Positions 47,006-59,973 of a stretch of DNA of 64,000 nucleotides are shown here, in pieces. The position numbers were made by a program, and so were the translations under genes. Every line of letters begins with the position of its first letter. Within the stretch, counting starts at the first letter, position 1. The DNA is from Lutraria lutraria (taxonomy: Eukaryota > Mollusca > Bivalvia > Venerida > Mactridae). The notes under the pieces were generated by a model. The model was not told the DNA's origin, did not search any database, and saw nothing but the letters and a program-made list of their open reading frames with translations. The stretch is from NCBI GenBank assembly GCA_964023205.1, contig OZ026851.1, positions 17,739,528-17,803,527 on the forward strand, read 5' to 3'.

Positions 47006-50000
47006 GAGACCAGAACCCCTAAACCACAGAGAGTCCGCTTATAAGTAAGAGACCAGAACCCCTAAACCACGGAGATTCAGCTTATAAGTAAGAGACTAGA
47101 ACCCCTAAACCACGGAGAGTCCGCTTATAAGTAAGAGACAAGAACCCCTAAACCACGGAGATTCAGCTTATAAGTAAGAGACAAGAACCCCTAAACCACA
47201 GAGAGTCCGCTTATAAGTAAGAGACCAGAACCCCTAAACCACAGAGAGTCCGCTTATAAGTAAGAGACAAGAACCCCTAAACCACAGAGAGTCCGCTTAT
47301 AAGTAAGAGACAAGAACCCCTAAACCACAGAGAGTCCGCTTATAAGTAAGAGACAAGAACCCCTAAACCACGGAGAGTCAGCTTATAAGTAAGAGACAAG
47401 AACCCCTAAACCACAGAGAGTCCGCTTATAAGTAAGAGACAAGAACCCCTAAACCACAGAGAGTCCGCTTATAAGTAAGAGACAAGAACCCCTAAACCAC
47501 AGAGAGTCAGCTTATAAGTAAGAGACAAGAACCCCTAAACCACGGAGAGTCCGCTTATAAGTAAGAGACAAGAACCCCTAAACCACAGAGAGTCCGCTTA
47601 TAAGTAAGAGACAAGAACCCCTAAACCACAGAGAGTCCGCTTATAAGTAAGAGACAAGAACCCCTAAACCACAGAGAGTCCGCTTATAAGTAAGAGACAA
47701 GAACCCCTAAACCACGGAGAGTCCGCTTATAAGTAAGAGACCAGAACCCCTAAACCACGGAGATTCAGCTTATAAGTAAGAGACAAGAACCCCTAAACCA
47801 CAGAGAGTCCGCTTATAAGTAAGAGACAAGAACCCCTAAACCACAGAGAGTCCGCTTATAAGTAAGAGACCAGAACCCCTAAACCACGGAGAGTCCGCTT
47901 ATAAGTAAGAGACCAGAACCCCTAAACCACGGAGAGTCAGCTTATAAGTAAGAGACCAGAACCCCTAAACCACGGAGAGTCCGCTTATAAGTAAGAGACA
48001 AGAACCCCTAAACCACGGAGAGTCCGCTTATAAGTAAGAGACCAGAACCCCTAAACCACGGAGAGTCCGCTTATAAGTAAGAGACCAGAACCCCTAAACC
48101 ACGGAGAGTCCGCTTATAAGTAAGAGACCAGAACCCCTAAACCACGGAGAGTCCGCTTATAAGTAAGAGACAAGAACCCCTAAACCACGGAGAGTCCGCT
48201 TATAAGTAAGAGACAAGAACCCCTAAACCACGGAGAGTCCGCTTATAAGTAAGAGACCAGAACCCCTAAACCACGGAGAGTCCGCTTATAAGTAAGAGAC
48301 CAGAACCCCTAAACCACGGAGAGTCCGCTTATAAGTAAGAGACAAGAACCCCTAAACCACGGAGAGTCCGCTTATAAGTAAGAGACCAGAACCCCTAAAC
48401 CACGGAGAGTCCGCTTATAAGTAAGAGACAAGGACCCCTAAACCACGGAGATTCAGCTTATAAGTAAGAGACCAGAACCCCTAAACCACGGAGATTCAGC
48501 TTATAAGTAAGAGACAAGGACCCCTAAACCACGGAGAGTCCGCTTATAAGTAAGAGACCAGAACCCCTAAACCACGGAGAGTCCGCTTATAAGTAAGAGA
48601 CAAGGACCCCTAAACCACAGAGAGTCAGCTTATAAGTAAGAGACCAGAACCCCTAAACCACGGAGAGTCCGCTTATAAGTAAGAGACAAGGACCCCTAAA
48701 CCACGGAGAGTCCGCTTATAAGTAAGAGACAAGGACCCCTAAACCACGGAGAGTCCGCTTATAAGCAAGAGACAAGGAACCCTAAACCACGGAGAGTCCG
48801 CTTATAAGTAAGAGACAAGGACCCCTAAACCACAGAGAGTCAGCTTATAAGTAAGAGACCAGAACCCCTAAACCACGGAGAGTCCGCTTATAAGTAAGAG
48901 ACAAGGACCCCTAAACCACAGAGAGTCAGCTTATAAGTAAGAGACCAGAACCCCTAAACCACAGAGAGTCCGCTTATAAGTAAGAGACAAGAACCCCTAA
49001 ACCACAGAGAGTCCGCTTATAAGTAAGAGACAAGAACTCCTAAACCACGGAGAGTCCGCTTATAAGTAAGAGACCAGAACCCCTAAACCACAGAGAGTCC
49101 GCTTATAAGTAAGAGACCAGAACCCCTAAACCACGGAGAGTCCGCTTATAAGTAAGAGACCAGAACCCCTAAACCACAGAGATTCAGCTCATAAGTAAGA
49201 GACCAGAACCCCTAAACCACAGAGAGTCAGCTTATAAGTAAGAGACCAGAACCCCTAAACCACGGAGATTCAGCTTATAAGTAAGAGACCAGAACCCCTA
49301 AACCACAGAGAGTCAGCTTATAAGTAAGAGACCAGAACCCCTAAACCACAGAGAGTCCGCTTATAAGTAAGAGACCAGAACCCCTAAACCACAGAGAGTC
49401 CGCTTATAAGTAAGAGACAAGAACCCCTAAACCACAGAGAGTCCGCTTATAAGTAAGAGACAATGACCCCTAAACCACAGAGAGTCCGCTTATAAGTAAG
49501 AGACCAGAACCCCTAAACCACGGAGAGTCCGCTTATAAGTAAGAGACCAGAACCCCTAAACCACGGAGATTCAGCTTATAAGTAAGAGACCAGAACCCCT
49601 AAACCACGGAGATTCAGCTTATAAGTAAGAGACCAGAACCCCTAAACCACGGAGAGTCCGCTTATAAGTAAGAGACCAGAACCCCTAAACCACGGAGAGT
49701 CCGCTTATAAGTAAGAGACCAGAACCCCTAAACCACGGAGAGTCCGCTTATAAGTAAGAGACCAGAACCCCTAAACCACGGAGAGTCCGCTTATAAGTAA
49801 GAGACCAGAACCCCTAAACCACGGAGATTCAGCTTATAAGTAAGAGACCAGAACCCCTAAACCACGGAGAGTCCGCTTATAAGTAAGAGACCAGAACCCC
49901 TAAACCACAGAGAGTCCGCTTATAAGTAAGAGACCAGAACCCCTAAACCACAGAGAGTCCGCTTATAAGTAAGAGACAAGAACCCCTAAACCACGGAGAT

Positions 50001-50510
50001 TCAGCTTATAAGTAAGAGACAAGAACCCCTAAACCACAGAGAGTCCGCTTATAAGTAAGAGACCAGAACCCCTAAACCACGGAGAGTCCGCTTATAAGTA
50101 AGAGACCAGAACCCCTAAACCACGGAGATTCAGCTTATAAGTAAGAGACCAGAACCCCTAAACCACAGAGAGTCCGCTTATAAATAAGAGACCAGAACCC
50201 CTAAACCACGGAGATTCAGCTTATAAGTAAGAGACCAGAACCCCTAAACCACAGAGAGTCCGCTTATAAATAAGAGACCAGAACCCCTAAACCACAGAGA
50301 GTCCGCTTATAAGTAAGAGACAAGAACCCCTAAACCACAGAGAGTCCGCTTATAAGTAAGAGACCAGAACCCCTAAACCACAGAGAGTCCGCTTATAAGT
50401 AAGAGACCAGAACCCCTAAACCACGGAGAGTCCGCTTATAAGTAAGAGACCAGAACCCCTAAACCACGGAGATTCAGCTTATAAGTAAGAGACCAGAACC
50501 CCTAAACCAC

Positions 50511-52745
50511 GGACAGTCCGCTTATAAGTAAGAGACAAGAACCCCTAAACCACGGAGATTCAGCTTATAAGTAAGAGACCAGAACCCCTAAACCACAGAG
50601 AGTCCGCTTATAAGTAAGAGACCAGAACCCCTAAACCACGGAGATTCAGCTTATAAGTAAGAGACAAGAACCCCTAAACCACAGAGAGTCCGCTTATAAG
50701 TAAGAGACCAGAACCCCTAAACCACGGAGATTCAGCTTATAAGTAAGAGACAAGAACCCCTAAACCACAGAGAGTCCGCTTATAAGTAAGAGACCAGAAC
50801 CCCTAAACCACAGAGAGTCCGCTTATAAGTAAGAGACCAGAACCCCTAAACCACAGAGAGTCCGCTTATAAGTAAGAGACAAGAACCCCTAAACCACAGA
50901 GAGTCCGCTTATAAGTAAGAGACCAGAACCCCTAAACCACGGAGATTCAGCTTATAAGTAAGAGACAAGAACCCCTAAACCACAGAGAGTCCGCTTATAA
51001 GTAAGAGACCAGAACCCCTAAACCACAGAGAGTCCGCTTATAAGTAAGAGACCAGAACCCCTAAACCACAGAGAGTCCGCTTATAAGTAAGAGACAAGGA
51101 CCCCTAAACCACAGAGAGTCCGCTTATAAGTAAGAGACCAGAACCCCTAAACCACGGAGATTCAGCTTATAAGTAAGAGACAAGGACCCCTAAACCACGG
51201 AGATTCAGCTTATAAGTAAGAGACAAGAACCCCTAAACCACGGAGAGTCAGCTTATAAGTAAGAGACCAGAACCCCTAAACCACAGAGAGTCCGCTTATA
51301 AGTAAGAGACAAGAACCCCTAAACCACGGAGATTCAGCTTATAAGTAAGAGACAAGGACCCCTAAACCACGGAGAGTCAGCATATAAGTAAGAGACCAGA
51401 ACCCCTAAACCACAGAGAGTCAGCTTATAAGTAAGAGACCAGAACCCCTAAACCACGGAGATTCAGCTTATAAGTAAGAGACAAGGACCCCTAAACCACG
51501 GAGAGTCAGCTTATAAGTAAGAGACCAGAACCCCTAAACCACAGAGAGTCAGCTTATAAGTAAGAGACAAGAACCCCTAAACCACGGAGATTCAGCTTAT
51601 AAGTAAAAGACCAGAACCCCTAAACAACGGACAGTCCGCTTATAAGTAAGAGACAAGAACCCCTAAACCACGGAGATTCAGCTTATAAGTAAGAGACCAG
51701 AACCCCTAAACCACAGAGAGTCCGCTTATAAGTAAGAGACCAGAACCCCTAAACCACGGAGATTCAGCTTATAAGTAAGAGACAAGAACCCCTAAACCAC
51801 AGAGAGTCCGCTTATAAGTAAGAGACCAGAACCCCTAAACCACGGAGATTCAGCTTATAAGTAAGAGACAAGAACCCCTAAACCACAGAGAGTCCGCTTA
51901 TAAGTAAGAGACCAGAACCCCTAAACCACAGAGAGTCCGCTTATAAGTAAGAGACCAGAACCCCTAAACCACAGAGAGTCCGCTTATAAGTAAGAGACAA
52001 GAACCCCTAAACCACAGAGAGTCCGCTTATAAGTAAGAGACCAGAACCCCTAAACCACGGAGATTCAGCTTATAAGTAAGAGACAAGAACCCCTAAACCA
52101 CAGAGAGTCCGCTTATAAGTAAGAGACCAGAACCCCTAAACCACAGAGAGTCCGCTTATAAGTAAGAGACCAGAACCCCTAAACCACAGAGAGTCCGCTT
52201 ATAAGTAAGAGACAAGGACCCCTAAACCACAGAGAGTCCGCTTATAAGTAAGAGACCAGAACCCCTAAACCACGGAGATTCAGCTTATAAGTAAGAGACA
52301 AGGACCCCTAAACCACGGAGATTCAGCTTATAAGTAAGAGACAAGAACCCCTAAACCACGGAGAGTCAGCTTATAAGTAAGAGACCAGAACCCCTAAACC
52401 ACAGAGAGTCCGCTTATAAGTAAGAGACAAGAACCCCTAAACCACGGAGATTCAGCTTATAAGTAAGAGACAAGGACCCCTAAACCACGGAGAGTCAGCT
52501 TATAAGTAAGAGACCAGAACCCCTAAACCACAGAGAGTCAGCTTATAAGTAAGAGACCAGAACCCCTAAACCACGGAGATTCAGCTTATAAGTAAGAGAC
52601 AAGGACCCCTAAACCACGGAGAGTCAGCTTATAAGTAAGAGACCAGAACCCCTAAACCACAGAGAGTCAGCTTATAAGTAAGAGACAAGAACCCCTAAAC
52701 CACGGAGATTCAGCTTATAAGTAAGAGACAAGAACCCCTAAACCA
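50511..52745. repeat. Satellite 26-unit (1,118 bp) higher-order repeat, two copies
   Basis: The rare GGACAGTCCG unit occurs at 50511 and 51629, and ACAAGGACC landmarks occur at 51093 and 52211. Both pairs are 1,118 bp apart, exactly 26 units, and the variant order between them matches closely. GGACAGTCCG appears once more near 58856, at the right edge of the array. Confidence 0.88.
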
Positions 52746-55099
52746 CAGAGAGTCCGCTTATAAGTAAGAGACCAGAACCCCTAAACCACGGAGAGTCCGC
52801 TTATAAGTAAGAGACAAGAACCCCTAAACCACAGAGATTCAGCTTATAAGTAAGAGACAAGAACCCCTAAACCACGGAGAGTCCGCTTATAAGTAAGAGA
52901 CAAGAACCCCTAAACCACAGAGAGTCCGCTTATAAGTAAGAGACAAGAACCCCTAAACCACGGAGAGTCCGCTTATAAGTAAGAGACCAGAACCCCTAAA
53001 CCACAGAGAGTCCGCTTATAAGTAAGAGACCAGAACCCCTAAACCACGGAGAGTCCGCTTATAAGTAAGAGACCAGAACCCCTAAACCACAGAGAGTCCG
53101 CTTATAAGTAAGAGACCAGAACCCCTAAACCACGGAGAGTCCGCTTATAAGTAAGAGACCAGAACCCCTAAACCACGGAGATTCAGCTTATAAGTAAGAG
53201 ACAAGAACCCCTAAACCACAGAGAGTCCGCTTATAAGTAAGAGACCAGAACCCCTAAACCACGGAGATTCAGCTTATAAGTAAGAGACCAGAACCCCTAA
53301 ACCACAGAGAGTCCGCTTATAAGTAAGAGACCAGAACCCCTAAACCACGGAGATTCAGCTTATAAGTAAGAGACAAGAACCCCTAAACCACAGAGAGTCC
53401 GCTTATAAGTAAGAGACCAGAACCCCTAAACCACGGAGATTCAGCTTATAAGTAAGAGACCAGAACCCCTAAACCACAGAGAGTCCGCTTATAAGTAAGA
53501 GACAAGAACCCCTAAACCACAGAGAGTCCGCTTATAAGTAAGAGACCAGAACCCCTAAACCACGGAGATTCAGCTTATAAGTAAGAGACAAGAACCCCTA
53601 AACCACAGAGAGTCCGCTTATAAGTAAGAGACCAGAACCCCTAAACCACAGAGAGTCCGCTTATAAGTAAGAGACCAGAACCCCTAAACCACAGAGAGTC
53701 CGCTTATAAGTAAGAGACCAGAACCCCTAAACCACAGAGAGTCCGCTTATAAGTAAGAGACCAGAACCCCTAAACCACAGAGTAAACCACAGAGAGTCCG
53801 CTTATAAGTAAGAGACAAGAACCCCTAAACCACGGAGAGTCCGCTTATAAGTAAGAGACCAGAACCCCTAAACCACGGAGATTCAGCTTATAAGTAAGAG
53901 ACAAGGACCCCTAAACCACAGAGAGTCCGCTTATAAGTAAGAGACCAGAACCCCTAAACCACAGAGAGTCCGCTTATAAGTAAGAGACAAGGACCCCTAA
54001 ACCACGGAGATTCAGCTTATAAGTAAGAGACAAGGACCCCTAAACCACAGAGAGTCCGCTTATAAGTAAGAGACAAGGACCCCTAAACCACGGAGATTCA
54101 GCTTATAAGTAAGAGACAAGGACCCCTAAACCACGGAGATTCAGCTTATAAGTAAGAGACAAGAACCCCTAAACCACAGAGAGTCAGCTTATAAGTAAGA
54201 GACCAGAACCCCTAAACCACAGAGAGTCCGCTTATAAGTAAGAGACCAGAACCCCTAAACCACGGAGAGTCAGCTTATAAGTAAGAGACAAGAACCCCTA
54301 AACCACGGAGATTCAGCTTATAAGTAAGAGACCAGAACCCCTAAACCACGGAGAGTCCGCTTATAAGTAAGAGACCAGAACCCCTAAACCACAGAGAGTC
54401 CGCTTATAAGTAAGAGACAAGAACCCCTAAACCACAGAGAGTCCGCTTATAAGTAAGAGACCAGAACCCCTAAACCACAGAGAGTCCGCTTATAAGTAAG
54501 AGACAAGAACCCCTAAACCACAGAGAGTCCGCTTATAAGTAAGAGACCAGAACCCCTAAACCACAGAGAGTCCGCTTATAAGTAAGAGACAAGAACCCCT
54601 AAACCACAGAGAGTCCGCTTATAAGTAAGAGACCAGAACCCCTAAACCACGGAGATTCAGCTTATAAGTAAGAGACAAGAACCCCTAAACCACAGAGAGT
54701 CCGCTTATAAGTAAGAGACAAGAACCCCTAAACCACAGAGAGTCCGCTTATAAGTAAGAGACCAGAACCCCTAAACCACAGAGAGTCCGCTTATAAGTAA
54801 GAGACCAGAACCCCTAAACCACGGAGAGTCCGCTTATAAGTAAGAGACAAGGACCCCTAAACCACGGAGATTCAGCTTATAAGTAAGAGACAAGAACCCC
54901 TAAACCACGGAGAGTCCGCTTATAAGTAAGAGACAAGAACCCCTAAACCACAGAGAGTCCGCTTATAAGTAAGAGACCAGAACCCCTAAACCACGGAGAG
55001 TCCGCTTATAAGTAAGAGACCAGAACCCCTAAACCACGGAGATTCAGCTTATAAGTAAGAGACAAGAACCCCTAAACCACAGAGAGTCCGCTTATAAGT

Positions 55100-55660
55100 A
55101 AGAGACCAGACTCCTAAACCACAGAGATTCAGCTTATAAGTAAGAGACCAGAACCCCTAAACCACGGAGATTCAGCTTATAAGTAAGAGACAAGAACCCC
55201 TAAACCACGGAGATTCAGATTATAAGTAAGAGACAAGAACCCCTAAACCACAGAGAGTCCGCTTATAAGTAAGAGACCAGACTCCTAAACCACAGAGAGT
55301 CAGCTTATAAGTAAGAGACCAGAACCCCTAAACCACGGAGATTCAGCTTATAAGTAAGAGACCAGAACCCCTAAACCACGGAGATTCAGCTTATAAGTAA
55401 GAGACAAGAACCCCTAAACCACAGAGAGTCCGCATATAAGTAAGAGACCAGACTCCTAAACCACAGAGATTCAGCTTATAAGTAAGAGACCAGAACCCCT
55501 AAACCACGGAGAGTCCGCTTATAAGTAAGAGACCAGAACCCCTAAACCACGGAGATTCAGCTTATAAGTAAGAGACAAGAACCCCTAAACCACAGAGAGT
55601 CCGCTTATAAGTAAGAGACCAGACTCCTAAACCACAGAGAGTCAGCTTATAAGTAAGAGA
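55100..55660. repeat. Satellite 4-unit (171 bp) higher-order repeat
   Basis: The 42-bp AGACTCC unit recurs at 55108, 55279, 55450 and 55621, each 171 bp apart (three 43-bp units plus one 42-bp unit), with similar partners between. Confidence 0.9.
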
Positions 55661-58600
55661 CCAGAACCCCTAAACCACGGAGATTCAGCTTATAAGTAAG
55701 AGACAAGAACCCCTAAACCACAGAGAGTCAGCTTATAAGTAAGAGACAAGAACCCCTAAACCACAGAGAGTCCGCTTATAAGTAAGAGACCAGAACCCCT
55801 AAACCACAGAGAGTCCGCTTATAAGTAAGAGACAAGAACCCCTAAACCACGGAGATTCAGCTTATAAGTAAGAGACAAGGACCCCTAAACCACAGAGATT
55901 CAGCTTATAAGTAAGAGACAAGAACCCCTAAACCACGGAGATTCAGCTTATAAGTAAGAGACCAGACTCCTAAACCACAGAGAGTCCGCTTATAAGTAAG
56001 AGACAAGAACCCCTAAACCACGGAGATTCAGCTTATAAGTAAGAGACCAGAACCCCTAAACCACGGAGATTCAGCTTATAAGTAAGAGACCAGAACCCCT
56101 AAACCACAGAGAGTCAGCTTATAAGTAAGAGACCAGAACCCCTAAACCACGGAGATTCAGCTTATAAGTAAGAGACCAGACTCCTAAACCACGGAGATTC
56201 AGCTTATAAGTAAGAGACCAGAACCCCTAAACCACAGAGAGTCAGCTTATAAGTAAGAGACCAGAACCCCTAAACCACAGAGATTCAGCTTATAAGTAAG
56301 AGACCAGAACCCCTAAACCACAGAGATTCAGCTTATAAGTAAGAGACCAGAACCCCTAAACCACAGAGATTCAGCTTATAAGTAAGAGACAAGAACCCCT
56401 AAACCACGGAGATTCAGCTTATAAGTAAGAGACCAGACTCCTAAACCACGGAGATTCAGCTTATAAGTAAGAGACCAGAACCCCTAAACCACAGAGAGTC
56501 AGCTTATAAGTAAGAGACCAGAACCCCTAAACCACAGAGAGTCCGCTTATAAGTAAGAGACAAGAACCCCTAAACCACGGAGATTCAGCTTATAAGTAAG
56601 AGACAAGAACCCCTAAACCACAGAGAGTCCGCTTATAAGTAAGAGACCAGAACCCCTAAACCACAGAGAGTCCGCTTATAAGTAAGAGACCAGAACCCCT
56701 AAACCACGGAGATTCAGCTTATAAGTAAGAGACAAGGACCCCTAAACCACGGAGATTCAGCTTATAAGTAAGAGACCAGAACCCCTAAACCACGGAGAGT
56801 CCGCTTATAAGTAAGAGACCAGAACCCCTAAACCACGGAGATTCAGCTTATAAGTAAGAGACAAGAACCCCTAAACCACAGAGAGTCCGCTTATAAGTAA
56901 GAGACCAGACTCCTAAACCACAGAGATTCAGCTTATAAGTAAGAGACAAGAACCCCTAAACCACAGAGAGTCAGCTTATAAGTAAGAGACCAGACTCCTA
57001 AACCACGGAGATTCAGCTTATAAGTAAGAGACCAGAACCCCTAAACCACGGAGAGTCAGCTTATAAGTAAGAGACCAGACTCCTAAACCACGGAGATTCA
57101 GCTTATAAGTAAGAGACCAGAACCCCTAAACCACAGAGAGTCAGCTTATAAGTAAGAGACCAGAACCCCTAAACCACAGAGAGTCAGCTTATAAGTAAGA
57201 GACCAGAACCCCTAAACCACGGAGATTCAGCTTATAAGTAAGAGACAAGAACCCCTAAACCACAGAGAGTCCGCTTATAAGTAAGAGACCAGAACCCCTA
57301 AACCACAGAGAGTCAGCTTATAAGTAAGAGACCAGAACCCCTAAACCACAGAGAGTCCGCTTATAAGTAAGAGACAAGAACCCCTAAACCACGGAGATTC
57401 AGCTTATAAGTAAGAGACAAGAACCCCTAAACCACAGAGAGTCAGCTTATAAGTAAGAGACAAGAACCCCTAAACCACAGAGAGTCCGCTTATAAGTAAG
57501 AGACCAGAACCCCTAAACCACAGAGAGTCCGCTTATAAGTAAGAGACCAGAACCCCTAAACCACGGAGATTCAGCTTATAAGTAAGAGACAAGAACTCCT
57601 AAACCACAGAGAGTCCGCTTATAAGTAAGAGACAAGAACTCCTAAACCACAGAGAGTCCGCTTATAAGTAAGAGACAAGGACCCCTAAACCACAGAGATT
57701 CAGCTTATAAGTAAGAGACAAGAACCCCTAAACCACGGAGAGTCCGCTTATAAGTAAGAGACAAGAACTCCTAAACCACAGAGAGTCCGCTTATAAGTAA
57801 GAGACAAGAACTCCTAAACCACAGAGAGTCCGCTTATAAGTAAGAGACAAGAACTCCTAAACCACAGAGATTCAGCTTATAAGTAAGAGACAAGAACCCC
57901 TAAACCACGGAGAGTCCGCTTATAAGTAAGAGACAAGAACCCCTAAACCACAGAGAGTCCGCTTATAAGTAAGAGACAAGAACCCCTAAACCACGGAGAG
58001 TCCGCTTATAAGTAAGAGACCAGAACCCCTAAACCACAGAGAGTCCGCTTATAAGTAAGAGACAAGAACCCCTAAACCACGGAGATTCAGCTTATAAGTA
58101 AGAGACAAGAACCCCTAAACCACGGAGATTCAGCTTATAAGTAAGAGACCAGAACCCCTAAACCACAGAGAGTCCGCTTATAAGTAAGAGACAAGAACTC
58201 CTAAACCACGGAGATTCAGCTTATAAGTAAGAGACAAGAACCCCTAAACCACAGAGAGTCCGCTTATAAGTAAGAGACAAGAACCCCTAAACCACGGAGA
58301 TTCAGCTTATAAGTAAGAGACCAGAACCCCTAAACCACGGAGATTCAGCTTATAAGTAAGAGACAAGAACCCCTAAACCACGGAGATTCAGCTTATAAGT
58401 AAGAGACAAGAACCCCTAAACCACAGAGAGTCCGCTTATAAGTAAGAGACAAGAACCCCTAAACCACGGAGAGTCCGCTTATAAGTAAGAGACAAGAACC
58501 CCTAAACCACGGAGATTCAGCTTATAAGTAAGAGACCAGAACCCCTAAACCACAGAGAGTCCGCTTATAAGTAAGAGACCAGAACCCCTAAACCACGGAG

Positions 58601-58930
58601 ATTCAGCTTATAAGTAAGAGACAAGGACCCCTAAACCACAGAGATTCAGCTTATAAGTAAGAGACCAGAACCCCTAAACCACAGAGAGTCCGCTTATAAG
58701 TAAGAGACCAGAACCCCTAAACCACGGAGATTCAGCTTATAAGTAAGAGACCAGAACCCCTAAACCACGGAGATTCAGCTTATAAGTAAGAGACCAGAAC
58801 CCCTAAACCACGGAGAGTCAGCTTATAAGTAAGAGACCAGAACCCCTAAACCACGGACAGTCCGCTTATAAGTAAGAGACCAGAACCCCTAAACCACGGA
58901 GATTCAGCTTATAAGTAAGAGACCAGAACC

Positions 58931-59973
58931 GGTTTACAAGTTTTTTGTTGAATTGAGAAGGTTGATACAAAAAAATAAAGAAATATTTTTTTTAAAAACA
59001 CATAAATATGAGTAGTGTATGGGTATTGTATGAGTATTGTATGGTGTTAATTAACTAACACTACGACGATAACTCACAAGACAAAGAACAAACAAAAACA
59101 CTGACATTAATCATAGAAATGAAACAATTATATGTTATTTATATGTTACAACAAATGTATTTACGTATATATGTATCTAAGTGTGTGTGTTTTTTTATCC
59201 GTGAATTATTTATTAATCTTTCGTTTGAAGGCAGGATTTTTTTATGTATTTTTTAATGAGCCCTTTTCTTATCTATATAAATTATTAGTAATCATAATTA
59301 ATCTTGTGTAAAACGCATTATTCAGACAGTAATAACATATAAATGCCAACATGTCCATATGAGCGAATGTAACCGACTCTCCTCCATTTTCCATCTGATA
59401 CTAAAATGCAGGCTTCTGTTTTTCTCTTAATGTTTGAATTTTAATTGCCATAACTGTTCACGATTACGGTTACGCGTTCTGTTTCCATTTAATTATTGAA
59501 CTTTTAACATAATACCGAATATAGACAAACTATATCCAACAAGATATAGTGCGCTTGATATATAATATTTTCTATGATGTTTTTAGGTGTAAATTTATAA
59601 TCGTATTGCACGAAAGGAATTGTTTCAACTTCAATGATGATTCTTCACAAAAGCCATCTTGGACATCACGTGAACTTCATTTGTGGCTTTATTTCTTGCT
59701 TTACAAAAATCTTGTAAAAACTGAGATATTTACAGAGATGTATGCGAGGGAGGAAGAACGAAGGACAACCCTGTAAAGTAATTTGTACTGGTCCCAAACT
59801 GGTCCGGATTAGCCACTGTCAATAAACATATTTTATATACCCATGATTCCTGAGACTAATCAGATACGTTGGTCCAAATACCATTAATCCCCATTCATAT
59901 TTCATATCGGATTATCACTGGTAACCTAATATATACACGCACCAAATGATACTAACTTGCTTCGATGGATTCC
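58931..59973. other. Unique right flank of the satellite, no gene seen
   Basis: AT-rich, with small direct repeats of GTATTGTATG near 59020-59045. A 75-codon plus-strand frame (59549-59776) has no domain or splice support. There is no SINE sequence at this edge, unlike the left edge. Confidence 0.5.

Larger units (their letters stand above)
29162..58930 (-). repeat. 43-bp satellite array, about 692 head-to-tail copies, derived from a tRNA-SINE A-box half
   Basis: The same 43-bp unit repeats without interruption or inversion for about 29.8 kb. On the plus strand the unit runs AGCTTATAAGTAAGAGACCA, then GAACCCCTAAACCACGGAGA, then TTC. At least 20 units are 42 bp (AGACTCC in place of AGAACCCC), and one 12-bp internal duplication lies at 53771-53794. 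Diagnostic variant sites are ACCAG/ACAAG/ACTAG, AGAACC/AGGACC, CACGG/CACAG/CATGG, GAGTCAG/GATTCAG/GAGTCCG and AAGAGAC/AAGATAC. Read on the minus strand, every unit holds TGGTTTAGGGG, an 11/11 fit to the Pol III A-box pattern TRGYNNARNNG. No unit has a B box or a run of four T on that strand. Unit GC is 19/43, well above the AT-rich flanks. Stops occur in all frames, so the array is not coding. The right edge is abrupt, within ACCAGAACC|GGTTTACAAG. Confidence 0.98.

Noticed and set aside
29162..58930. CCCTAAA in every unit looks like an interstitial telomere array
   Set aside because: It occurs once per 43 bp as part of the A-box segment shared with the SINE (CCCCTAAACCA), not as a tandem hexamer or heptamer. 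Its origin is fully explained by the SINE.
29162..58930. CRISPR-like regular repeats
   Set aside because: There are no unique spacers; the whole unit repeats, in a eukaryotic context.
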